The position numbers were made by a program, and so were the translations under genes. The notes below the pieces were generated by a model, which ran no database searches, was not told where the DNA came from, and worked only from the letters and a program-made list of their open reading frames with translations. From JAAYAO01 sp051133435 (GTDB lineage Bacteria > Actinomycetota > Actinomycetes > Propionibacteriales > Propionibacteriaceae), in contig NZ_JBPGNY010000001.1 in NCBI RefSeq assembly GCF_051133435.1, forward strand, positions 434,001-498,000: 64,000 nt of DNA, in the 5' to 3' direction. Shown here piece after piece: positions 1 to 8,323 of this stretch; positions within the stretch are counted from its first letter, which is position 1; every line of letters starts with the position of its first letter.

Positions 1-483
1 GTACAGCACCAGAATGCCGCCCAGCAGCAGCGGGATGGCGAAGAAGATCTCACCCACCCGGGACAGCACCGCATCGAGCCACTTGCCGTAGAAACCGGAC
101 ACGATACCGATCAGCGAGCCGAAGATCAGCACCGCAATGGTGGTCAGCAGACCGACCAGGATCGACGACCGCGCCCCGTGAATGGTGCGGGTGTAGACGT
201 CGCGACCCTGGTTGTCGTAGCCGAACCATGCCTCCCCCGAGGGTGGTTGGCGGGCCTTGGAAAGCTCGGAGTAGGCCAGATCGGGGTGCGGCGAGAAGAA
301 GGTGAACAGTGACGGGAAGGCCGCCATCACGACCATCACCAGAATCATCGCCGCCGAGATCCAGAAAGTGGGTCGCTTGCGGAGGGTGGCCCAGGCGTCC
401 GAGCCCAGCGAGCGGGGTTTGTCGCTGTAGCCCGGCTCGGGGGCGTCGGCGGAGATCTGCGCGTCAGCCAATGGTTCAGTCAT
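1..483 (-). CDS. ABC transporter permease, DppC-type (partial, cut by window edge)
   Basis: Inner-membrane permease of a peptide/nickel/opine-family ABC importer. About 161 N-terminal residues are visible; the C-terminal half lies beyond position 1. A polar N-terminus (about 35 residues) precedes a first membrane helix (WISAAMILVMVVMAAFPSLF), then a periplasmic stretch with the family signature GYDNQGRDVYTR, then two further helices. The ATG at 483 lies inside the end of the DppB-type gene (8-bp overlap), so translation is probably coupled. It pairs with the DppB-type permease and the binding protein upstream. Substrate is not decidable from sequence; oligopeptide is the default guess. Confidence 0.9.
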   Translation of the reverse strand, partial: MTEPLADAQISADAPEPGYSDKPRSLGSDAWATLRKRPTFWISAAMILVMVVMAAFPSLFTFFSPHPDLAYSELSKARQPPSGEAWFGYDNQGRDVYTRTIHGARSSILVGLLTTIAVLIFGSLIGIVSGFYGKWLDAVLSRVGEIFFAIPLLLGGILVLY

Positions 484-1396
484 GCGAAATCCTCGGGTCG
501 AGCGCGCCGTAGAGCAGATCGACGAGCAGGTTCATCACCAGGAAGACCAACACCAGCAAGGTGACGGTACCGACCACGGCGGTGCCGTCCTTGGTGTTGA
601 TCGCGTGGAAGATGTAGCCCCCGATGCCCTGGACGTTGAAGATGCGTTCGGTGACGATCGCCCCACCCATCAACGCACCGAGGTCGGCGCCGATGAAGGT
701 GATCACCGGGATCATCGAGTTGCGCAGGGCGTGCAACCCGACCACCCGCTGCCGGCTGAGGCCCTTGGCCTTACCGGTGCGCACATAATCGGCGCGCAGA
801 TTCTCCACCAGCGAGTTGCGGGTCAGCCGGGCCACATAGGCGGTGGAGAGGGCACCCAACACCAAGCCGGGTAGCAGTAGCTGCCCCCAGGTGCCGGCGG
901 TGGCGGTCACCGGGAACCAGCCCAAGCGCAGACCGAACACCATCTGGGCGACCGAACCGAGCACGAAGGAGGGGATGGAGATGATCACCAGGGTGGAGAC
1001 GAACACCAGACTGTCGATGAATCTGCCCCGTCTGATGCCGGCCACCACACCCGCGGCGATGCCGATCACCGCCTCGACGCCGATCGCGATCAGCGCCAGC
1101 TTGACGGTGGTGGGCCAGCGGTTTCCGAGTTCTTCGGCCACGCTGTTGCCGTTGAAGGAGGTACCCAGGTCACCCTGCACCACCTTGCCCATGTACTTGG
1201 CGTACTGCACCGGCAGTGGGTCGTCCAAGTTGTACTCGGCCCGCATCTTGGCGACGTAGGCGTCTGGGCATGGTCGCTCACCACAACGTCCCACGGTCGG
1301 ATCACCGAGGTTGAAGACCATCCAGTAGATCAGGAAGGTCGCCCCGAGGATGACCGGGATCATCTGCAGAATGCGACGCAGGATGTAGGTTCCCAC
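476..1396 (-). CDS. ABC transporter permease, DppB-type
   Basis: 306-aa membrane permease of a peptide/nickel-family ABC importer. It shows the N-terminal helix typical of DppB (YILRRILQMIPVILGATFLIY), a periplasmic loop, and a cluster of helices with the cytoplasmic coupling segment (ARLTRNSLVENLRADYVRTGKAKGLSRQRVVGLHALRN), which carries the EAA-like AKGLS motif. Length is normal for the family. Translation starts at GTG 1396, behind an AGGGAG ribosome-binding site with about 7 bases spacing. It is second in an operon: binding protein, this permease, DppC-type permease. A terminator-like hairpin separates it from the binding-protein gene. Confidence 0.93.
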   Translation of the reverse strand: MGTYILRRILQMIPVILGATFLIYWMVFNLGDPTVGRCGERPCPDAYVAKMRAEYNLDDPLPVQYAKYMGKVVQGDLGTSFNGNSVAEELGNRWPTTVKLALIAIGVEAVIGIAAGVVAGIRRGRFIDSLVFVSTLVIISIPSFVLGSVAQMVFGLRLGWFPVTATAGTWGQLLLPGLVLGALSTAYVARLTRNSLVENLRADYVRTGKAKGLSRQRVVGLHALRNSMIPVITFIGADLGALMGGAIVTERIFNVQGIGGYIFHAINTKDGTAVVGTVTLLVLVFLVMNLLVDLLYGALDPRISHD

Positions 1397-1440
1397 TGTC
1401 GGCTCCCTCTACGTTTATGACTGGTCGTGAGTCTCGCACA

Positions 1441-1483
1441 AAAAGGCCGGTTCGTCCGAAATGCAGGACGAACCGACCCTTTT
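1441..1483 (-). terminator. Intrinsic terminator/attenuator between binding-protein and permease genes
   Basis: A 10-bp perfect stem (CGGTTCGTCC / GGACGAACCG) with an 8-nt loop, flanked by AAAAGG / CCTTTT that extends the pairing. On the minus strand it is followed by a T-run, the classical intrinsic form. It lies between the stop of the binding protein and the GTG of the permease, so it probably reduces read-through and gives an excess of binding protein over permease. Confidence 0.8.
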
Positions 1484-1494
1484 GTTGCCAGCGG

Positions 1495-3117
1495 TTACTT
1501 CACCGAGATAGCGGCGAAGTCCAGCACGCCGAAGGCGTTGATGTGAACATTCTCAACCTTGTCGGACCAGCCGACCACGGTCGAGGGGTACCACAGCGGA
1601 GCAGTGGGCAGATCTTCACCCAGCATCTGCTCGGCCTCCTGGTACAGCTTGTTCGCCTCGTCGTCGTTCTCGGCCGCAGCGGCCTCAACGAGCTTCTTGT
1701 CGAAGTCGGGGTTGTTGTACTTCGACCAGTTCGAGTCGGCACCGGTGCCGTAGATCGGGGCCAGGAAGTTCTCGATCGACGGGTAGTCCATCTGCCAGCC
1801 GGTACGGAACATGCCCTTCATCTCGTTGGCGTCGATCTTCTTGTTGAAGGTCGCGAAGTCCGGGGTGGTCTGCATCAGGCACTCGACACCCAGGGTGTTC
1901 TGGATCGAGTTGCAGACCGCGGTGGCCCAGTCGGTGTGCGCGCCGTCGGCGTTCACGGTCAGGGTCAGGGTGCCGTTGTAGCCACCGGACTCCTCGTAGA
2001 GCTTCTTGGCCTCTTCGGGCTTGAAGTCACAGCTCTCGCCACAGGCCTCGTCGGTCGCACCGTCGACCACCGACGGCGCCCAGCCGTGGGCCGGGGTGAC
2101 CGTGCCGTTGAAGATGGTCTCGGCGATCTGCTCCCGGTCGATGGCCATCGACAGGGCCTTGCGCAGCTTGACGTTGTCCTTCAACTGCGGGTCGTTCGGC
2201 GAGAAGACGATGCCGGCGAAGCGGCCGGTCGGCTTGACGATGGCGCGGTCGCTGAGGTCGCTCTTGTAGGCCTCACCGATCAGGTACTCCTGCGGGATCT
2301 CGTTGGTGTAATCGAGGTTGCCGGCAACGGTGTCGGTGTAGGCGGTCTTCGGGTCGGTGTAGACCCGGAAGGTCAGCTTGTCGACGTGGGCCGGGCTCGG
2401 GCCGTCGTAATCGGCGAACTTCTCGTAGACGTACTCCGAGGTGGACTTCGACACGAACTTGAACGGGCCGGCGCCGATCGGGTTGTCCTCGAAGGCCTTC
2501 GGATCGTCGAAGAAGGAGTCGGGCATCGGGGCGAAGGCCGAGTAGCCCAGGCGCACCGGCAGGTTCGAGACCTTCTCGGTGGTCTTGATGGTGAAGGTGT
2601 AGTCGTCGACGACCTCGAGGCCGCTCATTTCCTCACCGGTGGCGCCCTCCTTCGAGATCTCCTCGGCGCCCTCGATGGCGGAGAAGAAGTAGGCGCCGGC
2701 CTGACCGTTCTTGGCCGCGGTGGTGTAGTTCCAGGCCTTGACGAAGTTCTCGGCCTTGACCTCGGTGCCGTCGTGGAACTTGCGTCCCTGCTTCAGCTTG
2801 ACGGTGAAGGTCTGGTTGTCCTCGGTCTCGATCGACTCGGCCAGATCCATGATCGGCTCGGAGGTCTCGGTGTCGTATTCGACGAGCTTGGCCGTCATGG
2901 CATCTACCTGGTCACCGCCACAGGTTTCACTGGTGTTACCGGGAACAAGCGGGTTCTCCGGGGTGCACCCACGGACGACGATTTCACCGCCCTGCTTGCC
3001 GGGCTCGTCCTGGCCGGGGTCACCGGGTCCACCGTTACCGCCGCCACCACAGGCAGCGGCAATAACGGCGATGGCCGACATTCCGGCCACCGCCATCAAG
3101 CGAGTGCGTCCTCGCAT
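1495..3117 (-). CDS. ABC transporter substrate-binding lipoprotein, solute-binding family 5
   Basis: 540-aa secreted lipoprotein that captures the ligand (probably oligopeptides) for the permeases encoded just downstream. The N-terminus MRGRTRLMAVAGMSAIAVIAAACGG is a lipoprotein signal with a lipobox ending at Cys. The mature part has the family-5 pattern (VKLKQGRKFHDGTEVKAENF near the N-terminus; KALSMAIDREQIAETIFNG in the middle; a PTAPLWYPSTVVGWSDKVENV-type end). A longer reading from 3159 is possible, but 3117 has the better site: GAGGGAGG precedes the ATG, and the signal peptide then starts properly. Length is normal for the family. Confidence 0.95.
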   Translation of the reverse strand: MRGRTRLMAVAGMSAIAVIAAACGGGGNGGPGDPGQDEPGKQGGEIVVRGCTPENPLVPGNTSETCGGDQVDAMTAKLVEYDTETSEPIMDLAESIETEDNQTFTVKLKQGRKFHDGTEVKAENFVKAWNYTTAAKNGQAGAYFFSAIEGAEEISKEGATGEEMSGLEVVDDYTFTIKTTEKVSNLPVRLGYSAFAPMPDSFFDDPKAFEDNPIGAGPFKFVSKSTSEYVYEKFADYDGPSPAHVDKLTFRVYTDPKTAYTDTVAGNLDYTNEIPQEYLIGEAYKSDLSDRAIVKPTGRFAGIVFSPNDPQLKDNVKLRKALSMAIDREQIAETIFNGTVTPAHGWAPSVVDGATDEACGESCDFKPEEAKKLYEESGGYNGTLTLTVNADGAHTDWATAVCNSIQNTLGVECLMQTTPDFATFNKKIDANEMKGMFRTGWQMDYPSIENFLAPIYGTGADSNWSKYNNPDFDKKLVEAAAAENDDEANKLYQEAEQMLGEDLPTAPLWYPSTVVGWSDKVENVHINAFGVLDFAAISVK

Positions 3118-3331
3118 GCTGTCCTCCCTCGAAAGGTCCGGCTCCCGGATCTCGGTCACCGGTGCGCCGGGCCCTGCCCGGCAATTCTGTCCCTATTCCT
3201 AGATCGACGCCGGATAGTAGGCAACACCTCGGGATTCAAAGCCGACAACCTGCAACCGGATCGTGACCCTTTGTTCATGTTGGAGTGGCAGGGGCTATCG
3301 GAATGTCGGTGCCGCTGGTTAACCTCGGCAC

Positions 3332-4330
3332 ATGCGATTCGGCGTTTTCATTCCGCAAGGCTGGCGATTCGATCTCGTCGGCATCGATGAGGCGAACCAT
3401 TGGCCGGTGATGCGTGACCTGGCCCGGGCGGTCGACGCAGACCCGACCTGGGAGTCGTTGTGGGTCTACGACCACTTCCACACCACACCGGTACCCAGCG
3501 ACACCGAGGCCACCCATGAGGCCTGGTCGTTGATGGCCGGTTTCGCGGCGATCACCGACCGGGTGCGGCTGGGTCAGATGTGCACCTGCATGGGTTACCG
3601 TCCGCCGGCCTACCTGGCCAAGGTGGCGGCCACCTGCGACCACATCAGCGGTGGTCGAATCGAGATGGGTATCGGGGGTGGCTGGTACGAGCACGAATGG
3701 CGTGCCTACGGCTACGGCTTCCCGGAGGTGGGTGACCGGCTGCGGATGCTGCGCGAGGGTGTGCAGATCTTCCGACAGGCCTGGACCACCGGTAAGGCCA
3801 CCCTGGACGGCCGCTACTACCAGGTGGACGGCGCGATCGTGCAACCCCGGCCACTGCAGGACGGGCCCTCGCGGATTCCGCTGTGGATCGCCGGTGGTGG
3901 CGAGAAGGTGACCCTGCGGATCGCGGCCCAGTACGCCGACTACACCAACTTCTTCGGCCGGCCCGACGGCTTCGCCCGCCGTGCGGAGATTCTGGCCGAG
4001 CATTGCAAGGACGTGGGCACCGACTACGACCGGATCGTGAAGTCGACCAACTTCAACGCCCTGGTCGGCGGCTCCGAGGCCGAGGTGGAGGACAAGGTTC
4101 GGGCCCTGGAGGATCGGTGGTCGAAGGTGCTGCCGTCGGAAACCGTGCAGAAGATGGGCAACGACCTGCGCAACTCCCCCGCCTGCGGCACACCGGAACA
4201 GATCGTCGAGCAGTTGCAGCAGTACCGCGAGGTGGGGCTGCAGTACACCATCGTCTACTTCGCCGACGCAGCCTATGACCGCAGCAGCATGGAGCAGTTC
4301 GCCAAGGAGATCGCCCCGGCCCTGGCCTGA
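3332..4330 (+). CDS. LLM-class F420-dependent oxidoreductase
   Basis: 332-aa cytoplasmic flavin/F420 enzyme of the bacterial luciferase-like monooxygenase superfamily. The start MRFGVFIPQGW and the segments GRIEMGIGGGWYEHEW, GDRLRMLREGVQIFRQAW and IPLWIAGGGEKVTLRIAAQYADYTNFF are the usual conserved blocks of actinobacterial F420-dependent LLM proteins. It is divergent from the ABC binding protein across a 214-bp gap. No Shine-Dalgarno sequence is visible before the ATG, so translation may be leaderless. Substrate unknown; the F420 preference is inferred from family resemblance, not from a diagnostic residue. Confidence 0.88.
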   Translation: MRFGVFIPQGWRFDLVGIDEANHWPVMRDLARAVDADPTWESLWVYDHFHTTPVPSDTEATHEAWSLMAGFAAITDRVRLGQMCTCMGYRPPAYLAKVAATCDHISGGRIEMGIGGGWYEHEWRAYGYGFPEVGDRLRMLREGVQIFRQAWTTGKATLDGRYYQVDGAIVQPRPLQDGPSRIPLWIAGGGEKVTLRIAAQYADYTNFFGRPDGFARRAEILAEHCKDVGTDYDRIVKSTNFNALVGGSEAEVEDKVRALEDRWSKVLPSETVQKMGNDLRNSPACGTPEQIVEQLQQYREVGLQYTIVYFADAAYDRSSMEQFAKEIAPALA

Positions 4331-4428
4331 TCCCGAGCCGGGACACGGGTGTTCTGCCTGGCAGGCACCCGCGCGACAGGGACTCTGTCGGCACTAGCCT
4401 TGGGGTGCGCACGAAAGGCGGTACTTCC

Positions 4429-5631
4429 ATGTCCTTGTTCAGCAACGTCCAGCAGGCTCCCCCGGACGCAATTCTCGGCCTCACCGAGCAGTTCAAGGCC
4501 GACACCAATCCGAAGAAGGTGAACCTCGGCGTCGGTGTCTATCAGGACGCCACCGGCAAGCTGCCGTTGCTGCGCTGCATCGCCGAAGCCGAGAAGCGAC
4601 TGGCCGAGAACCCCAGTGCCAAGGGCTACCTGGCCATCGACGGGATGCCCACCTACGACCGGGACGTCCAGGAACTCGTCTTCGGGGTCGATTCGCCCCT
4701 GCTGAGCGAGGGCCGGGTGGTGACCGCCCAGGCTCTGGGCGGTACCGGCGCCCTGAAGGTCGGTGCCGATTTCCTGCGTCAGGTCAGTCCCGACGCGAAG
4801 GTGTTGATCTCCAACCCCAGTTGGGAGAACCACCGGGCGCTGTTCACCCGCGCCGGGTTCACCGTGGACACCTACCGCTACTACGACGCCGAGGCCAAGG
4901 GCGTCGATGTCGAGGGCATGCTGGCCGATCTGGCGGCCGCCGCCCCGGGCACGATCGTGGTGCTGCACGCCTGCTGCCACAACCCCACCGGCTACGACCT
5001 CTCCCCCGCCGACTGGGATCGGGTGATCGAGGTGATCAACGAGCGGGGCCTGACTGCCTTCGTGGACATGGCCTACCAGGGGTTCAGTCAGGGAATCGAG
5101 GAGGACGGCGCGGTGGTGCGCCGGTTCGCCGAGAAGGTATCGAACTTCTTCGTCTCGACCTCTTTCTCGAAGTCCTTCTCGCTGTACGGCGAGCGGGTCG
5201 GTGGCCTGTCGATCGTGTGCTCCGACGCCGAGGAGGCCGACCGGGTGCGCTCGCAGATCAAGATCGTGATCCGCACCAACTACTCCAACCCGCCCACCCA
5301 CGGTGCCGCACTGGTGGAGACGGTGCTCGCCGACCCCGACCTGCGTGCCCAGTGGGTGGCCGAACTCGGTGAGATGCGCGACCGGATCAAGTCGATGCGC
5401 ACCGCACTGGTGGACGGCCTGGCCGCCGCCGGGGTCGAGGGCGACTTCAGCTACATCACCGATCAGGTCGGCATGTTCTCCTTCTCGGGGTTGTCCAAGG
5501 ATCAGATGGTGCGCCTGCGCAACGAGTTCGGGGTCTACGGCACCGATACCGGACGGATCTGTGTCGCAGCGTTGAACGAGAACAACGTCGGGCACGTCAG
5601 CGAGTCGATCGCGGCGGTGCTGCGGGGCTGA
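4429..5631 (+). CDS. tyrB: Class I aromatic amino acid/aspartate aminotransferase
   Basis: 400-aa PLP enzyme transferring an amino group between an aromatic or acidic amino acid and 2-oxoglutarate. The N-terminus (PPDAILGLTEQFKADTNPKKVNLGVGVYQD) is the subgroup Ia AspC/TyrB pattern. HACCHNPTGYDLS and the PLP-lysine segment TSFSKSFSLYGERVG are present, with Lys at about residue 248. The C-terminal GRICVAALN carries the substrate-carboxylate Arg. I chose ATG 4429, which follows GAAAGGCGG; an in-frame start at 4405 has no ribosome-binding site. AspC versus TyrB specificity cannot be read safely, so the symbol is tentative. Confidence 0.9.
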   Translation: MSLFSNVQQAPPDAILGLTEQFKADTNPKKVNLGVGVYQDATGKLPLLRCIAEAEKRLAENPSAKGYLAIDGMPTYDRDVQELVFGVDSPLLSEGRVVTAQALGGTGALKVGADFLRQVSPDAKVLISNPSWENHRALFTRAGFTVDTYRYYDAEAKGVDVEGMLADLAAAAPGTIVVLHACCHNPTGYDLSPADWDRVIEVINERGLTAFVDMAYQGFSQGIEEDGAVVRRFAEKVSNFFVSTSFSKSFSLYGERVGGLSIVCSDAEEADRVRSQIKIVIRTNYSNPPTHGAALVETVLADPDLRAQWVAELGEMRDRIKSMRTALVDGLAAAGVEGDFSYITDQVGMFSFSGLSKDQMVRLRNEFGVYGTDTGRICVAALNENNVGHVSESIAAVLRG

Positions 5632-5681
5632 GGCCCGGGCTCGGACCGACCTCGCGGGTCCGCGCGCTGCGGGTCCGCGGG

Positions 5682-7058
5682 TCAGTCGTCGAGTGCTTTG
5701 CCCTTCTGTTCCGGCAGGGTGAAGGCGGCGACCGCGGCCATCAGGAAGGCGCCGGCGAAGACGCTGAAGACCACCACCATGCCGGAGGCACCACCCAGGG
5801 CCAGCAACGGCGGTACCACCAGTGGGGCGACGATCGAGGCGATCCGGCCGAATCCGGCCGCCGCCCCGGTGCCGGTACCGCGCACATTGGTCGGGTAGAG
5901 CTCCGGCCCGATGGCGTACAGCGCACCCCAGGCACCGAGGTTGAAGAACGACAGGAAGCAGCCGGCGACGATCAGTTGCACCGGGCTGGCCGAGAGGCCG
6001 AAGAAAACCGCCGATACCGCCGACCCGGCCAGGAAGGTGGCCAGGGTGATTCGCCGGCCCCAGACCTCGATCAGCCAGGCCGCTGCGGCGTAGCCGGGCA
6101 GTTGGGCCAGGGTGATGATCAGGGTGTAGCCGAACGAGGTGGTGAGGTCGCCGAAACGTTCGGCCAGCAGGGTGGGTAGCCAGATGAACACCCCGTAGTA
6201 GCTGAAGTTGATGCCGAACCACACCAGCCACAGCGCGATGGTGCGGGCCCGCAACCGGGCCGACCAGATCGAGACCTGGTCGCGGGTATCCGGGGCGAAG
6301 CTCTCGTCGGCGGCCCGGTTGGTCGCGGCCACCTCGGCATCGGTGGGGGCCTCGATCTCGGCCGATTCCTCGAAGGCCCGCACGGCGGCCTCCGCCTCAT
6401 CGTGGCGACCCTTCGATTCCAGGTAGCGCACCGATTCGGGCAACCCGAAACGCACCACCAGGGCGTAGGCGGCGGGTACCAGACCGACCGCCAGGGCCCA
6501 GCGCCAGCCGTTGTCGCCGATCGGCACCACGAAGAAACCGATCAGGGCGGCCATGATCCAGCCCAGCGCCCAGAAAGCCTCCAGGGCGACCACCACCCGG
6601 CCGCGGATCTTGCGGGGTGCGAATTCGCTGACCAGGGTGGAGGCGACCGGCAGTTCGGCACCCAGCCCGAGTCCGACGATGAAACGCAGCACGATCAGCA
6701 TGGCCACCCCGACCGACAGGGCGGCGGCCCCGGTGGCGAGCCCGTAGACCAGCAGGGTGAGCGCGAAGACCTGACGCCGTCCGATCCGGTCGGCGAGCAG
6801 GCCACCGACGCTGGCGCCGATCGCCATCCCGACGAAACCGACCGACCCGATCAGCGACAGGTCGGTGCGGGAGAGGTCCCATTGCAGGGCCAGGGCGGCC
6901 ATCACGAACGAGATCAACCCGACGTCCATGGCGTCCAGGGCCCAGCCGATGCCCGAACCGAACAGCAGCTTGGAGTGCCGGCGGGTGAACGGCAAGCGGT
7001 CGAGTCGCTCGGCCCGGGTGGTGACCGAACCCGGCGTCTCGGAAGGTGCTGCGGTCAT
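5682..7058 (-). CDS. MFS transporter, NiaP/aromatic-acid:H+ symporter-like
   Basis: 458-aa, 12-helix proton-coupled carrier. The signatures GSIGWALDAMDVGLISF-type helix 1, GGLLADRIGRRQVF (loop 2-3 motif) and LGLGAELPVASTLVSEFAPRKIRGR fit the sugar-porter/aromatic-acid symporter branch. A central cytoplasmic loop of about 60 residues (AEAAVRAFEESAEIEAPTD) splits two six-helix halves. An upstream TTG at 7067 is possible, but ATG 7058 has GGGGAAGG at 7 bases and is preferred. Divergent from the crotonase gene, with a repeated motif between them; the pair may handle a carboxylic-acid substrate, which is inference. Confidence 0.88.
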   Translation of the reverse strand: MTAAPSETPGSVTTRAERLDRLPFTRRHSKLLFGSGIGWALDAMDVGLISFVMAALALQWDLSRTDLSLIGSVGFVGMAIGASVGGLLADRIGRRQVFALTLLVYGLATGAAALSVGVAMLIVLRFIVGLGLGAELPVASTLVSEFAPRKIRGRVVVALEAFWALGWIMAALIGFFVVPIGDNGWRWALAVGLVPAAYALVVRFGLPESVRYLESKGRHDEAEAAVRAFEESAEIEAPTDAEVAATNRAADESFAPDTRDQVSIWSARLRARTIALWLVWFGINFSYYGVFIWLPTLLAERFGDLTTSFGYTLIITLAQLPGYAAAAWLIEVWGRRITLATFLAGSAVSAVFFGLSASPVQLIVAGCFLSFFNLGAWGALYAIGPELYPTNVRGTGTGAAAGFGRIASIVAPLVVPPLLALGGASGMVVVFSVFAGAFLMAAVAAFTLPEQKGKALDD

Positions 7059-7091
7059 ATCGTTCAACCTTCCCCATGCACAGGTTCGATT

Positions 7092-7155
7092 GGTACCGGT
7101 GGCACATGTTGGTCCGGTGCCGGTGGCACACGTTGTGTGCCCAGAATCATGGCAC
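7092..7155. promoter_or_regulatory. Iterated TGGCAC motif in divergent promoter region
   Basis: Two near-identical 20-base direct repeats (GGTACCGGTGGCACATGTT at 7092 and GGTGCCGGTGGCACACGTT at 7116, exactly 24 bases apart) are followed by a third, weaker ATGGCACGAC at 7149. The shared core TGGCAC sits at 7100, 7124 and 7150. Lying between the divergent MFS and crotonase genes, they look like stacked operator half-sites for a regulator not present in this window. No protein is assigned. Confidence 0.45.
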
Positions 7156-7208
7156 GACTAGGATGCGGCGAAAGATCCGCCACCCTAGATGTTCTCAGGA
7201 GAGACCTT

Positions 7209-7949
7209 ATGTCCACGCTGTTGGTCGAGCGCGACGGTGCCGTCGGCACGGTCACCTTCAATGTGCCCGACAAGCTGAACGCCTTCACCCCCGACCTGTT
7301 GCAGGCCGCCGCCGATGCGGTGAATGACCTGGCAGCCGATGAGCAGGTGCGGGTGATCGCGATCACCGGCGCGGGACGGGGTTTCTCCGCCGGGGCAGAT
7401 CTGGCCGATGTCGGCGCGGATACCCTGACCACCCTGAATGCGCTGATCCGGGCCATCGTGGCAGCCCCGAAGGCGGTGGTCGCGTTGGTGAACGGCATCG
7501 CCGCCGGTGCCGGGGCCTCGATCGCGATGGCCTGTGACCTGTCGGTCGTCAGCGACAAGGCGGCCTTCCTGTTGCCGTTCAACAAGCTCGGGTTGCTTCC
7601 CGACGGCGGGGCCACTGCCCTGCTGGTGGCCGGGGCCGGACGCGCCCGGGCAATGCGGATCGCCTTGCTGCAGGAGAAGATCTCGGCCGCCCGGGCCCTG
7701 GAATGGGGGCTGATCACCGAGGTCGTGCCCGCCGATCAGTTGGCAGAACGGGGTCGGGAGGTGCTGCAGTTGATGGCCACCGCCTCCCGCGGGGCGGTGC
7801 GGGCCACCAAGCAGGCGATCAACGCCTCCGCCTTCGACATCGACGAGGCGCTGACCCGTGAAGAGGTGCAGTACGACCTGCTGGATCACCCGGATTTCGC
7901 CGAGGGCAAGGAGGCCTTCCTGGCCAAGCGGGAGCCGAACTTCGGCTGA
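7209..7949 (+). CDS. Enoyl-CoA hydratase/isomerase (crotonase) family, PaaG-like
   Basis: 246-aa crotonase-fold enzyme acting on a CoA thioester. Both oxyanion-hole loops are present (GFSAGADL at about 58-65 and GIAAGAGAS at about 96-104). The usual catalytic Glu of hydratases is not visible; instead GLLPDGGAT carries Asp132, as in PaaG-type isomerases. A ring-isomerase or 2,3-enoyl isomerase reaction is therefore as likely as hydration. The ATG at 7209 follows GGAGAG. Divergent from the MFS gene; aromatic or carboxylic acid catabolism is a plausible joint role, but inferred only. Confidence 0.88.
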   Translation: MSTLLVERDGAVGTVTFNVPDKLNAFTPDLLQAAADAVNDLAADEQVRVIAITGAGRGFSAGADLADVGADTLTTLNALIRAIVAAPKAVVALVNGIAAGAGASIAMACDLSVVSDKAAFLLPFNKLGLLPDGGATALLVAGAGRARAMRIALLQEKISAARALEWGLITEVVPADQLAERGREVLQLMATASRGAVRATKQAINASAFDIDEALTREEVQYDLLDHPDFAEGKEAFLAKREPNFG

Positions 7950-8003
7950 GCCCGTGTCTGACGAGGGTCCGCCCGCACACCTCAGCCGGCCCTCGGCCCG
8001 CGG

Positions 8004-8081
8004 GTACCAAAACCCCCAACTCACCTGCTCGAAACAGCCCGAACCACCCAAAACCGCGTCCTGAGTTGGGGATTTACGTAC
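8004..8081. repeat. 78-bp terminal-inverted-repeat element, copy 1
   Basis: 20-base arms GTACCAAAACCCCCAACTCA (8004-8023) and TGAGTTGGGGATTTACGTAC (8062-8081) are inverted repeats matching at 17 of 20 positions, around a 38-base spacer. A second copy with the same arm length and spacer length lies at 33658-33735. It sits between two convergent genes. It resembles a REP/MITE-type palindrome; a bidirectional terminator role is possible. Confidence 0.6.
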
Positions 8082-8185
8082 CCCGGCGGCTCCGGATCGG
8101 AAAGCTCGGGACCCACCGGGGATCGTGCGGTGCAAGGCGAGCCGGGCCTTCCTCAGGTCCGCGCGATCTCGCTGCCCTCGTTCCA

Positions 8186-8244
8186 GCAACCGGTACTCGT
8201 TCCTGCATCACTCAGCACGTGCCGCAGGAACGAGTACCGGTTGC
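8186..8244. repeat. Perfect 21-bp inverted repeat (long hairpin)
   Basis: GCAACCGGTACTCGTTCCTGC (8186-8206) is exactly reverse-complemented at 8224-8244 with a 17-base loop. No T-run follows on either strand. It lies in the 374-bp convergent gap between the crotonase gene and the KstD-like gene, together with the 78-bp element. Possible roles are factor-independent termination for both genes or a small mobile palindrome. Confidence 0.6.
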
Positions 8245-8280
8245 ATGTGCGAGAAAGGCGGACCCCCACCCCGAATTGCC

Positions 8281-8309
8281 GAGGCCGCCGGGATCTCCCC
8301 GGCGGCCTC
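8281..8309 (-). terminator. GC-rich terminator hairpin downstream of KstD-like gene
   Basis: GAGGCCGCCGGG (8281-8292) pairs with CCCGGCGGCCTC (8298-8309) around a 5-base loop, 14 bases beyond the TAA at 8324. It has no T-tract, a form common in high-GC actinobacteria. Confidence 0.65.
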
Positions 8310-8323
8310 AACTCTTCCAGGTC

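Noticed and set aside
1417..3390. A 657-codon open frame on the plus strand opposite the ABC binding protein.
   Set aside because: It is the antisense shadow of a high-GC gene with a clear lipoprotein signal and family motifs on the minus strand.
4273..6231. A long minus-strand frame across the aminotransferase and MFS genes.
   Set aside because: It is antisense to the aminotransferase and out of frame with the MFS gene; residues are low in complexity and match no family.
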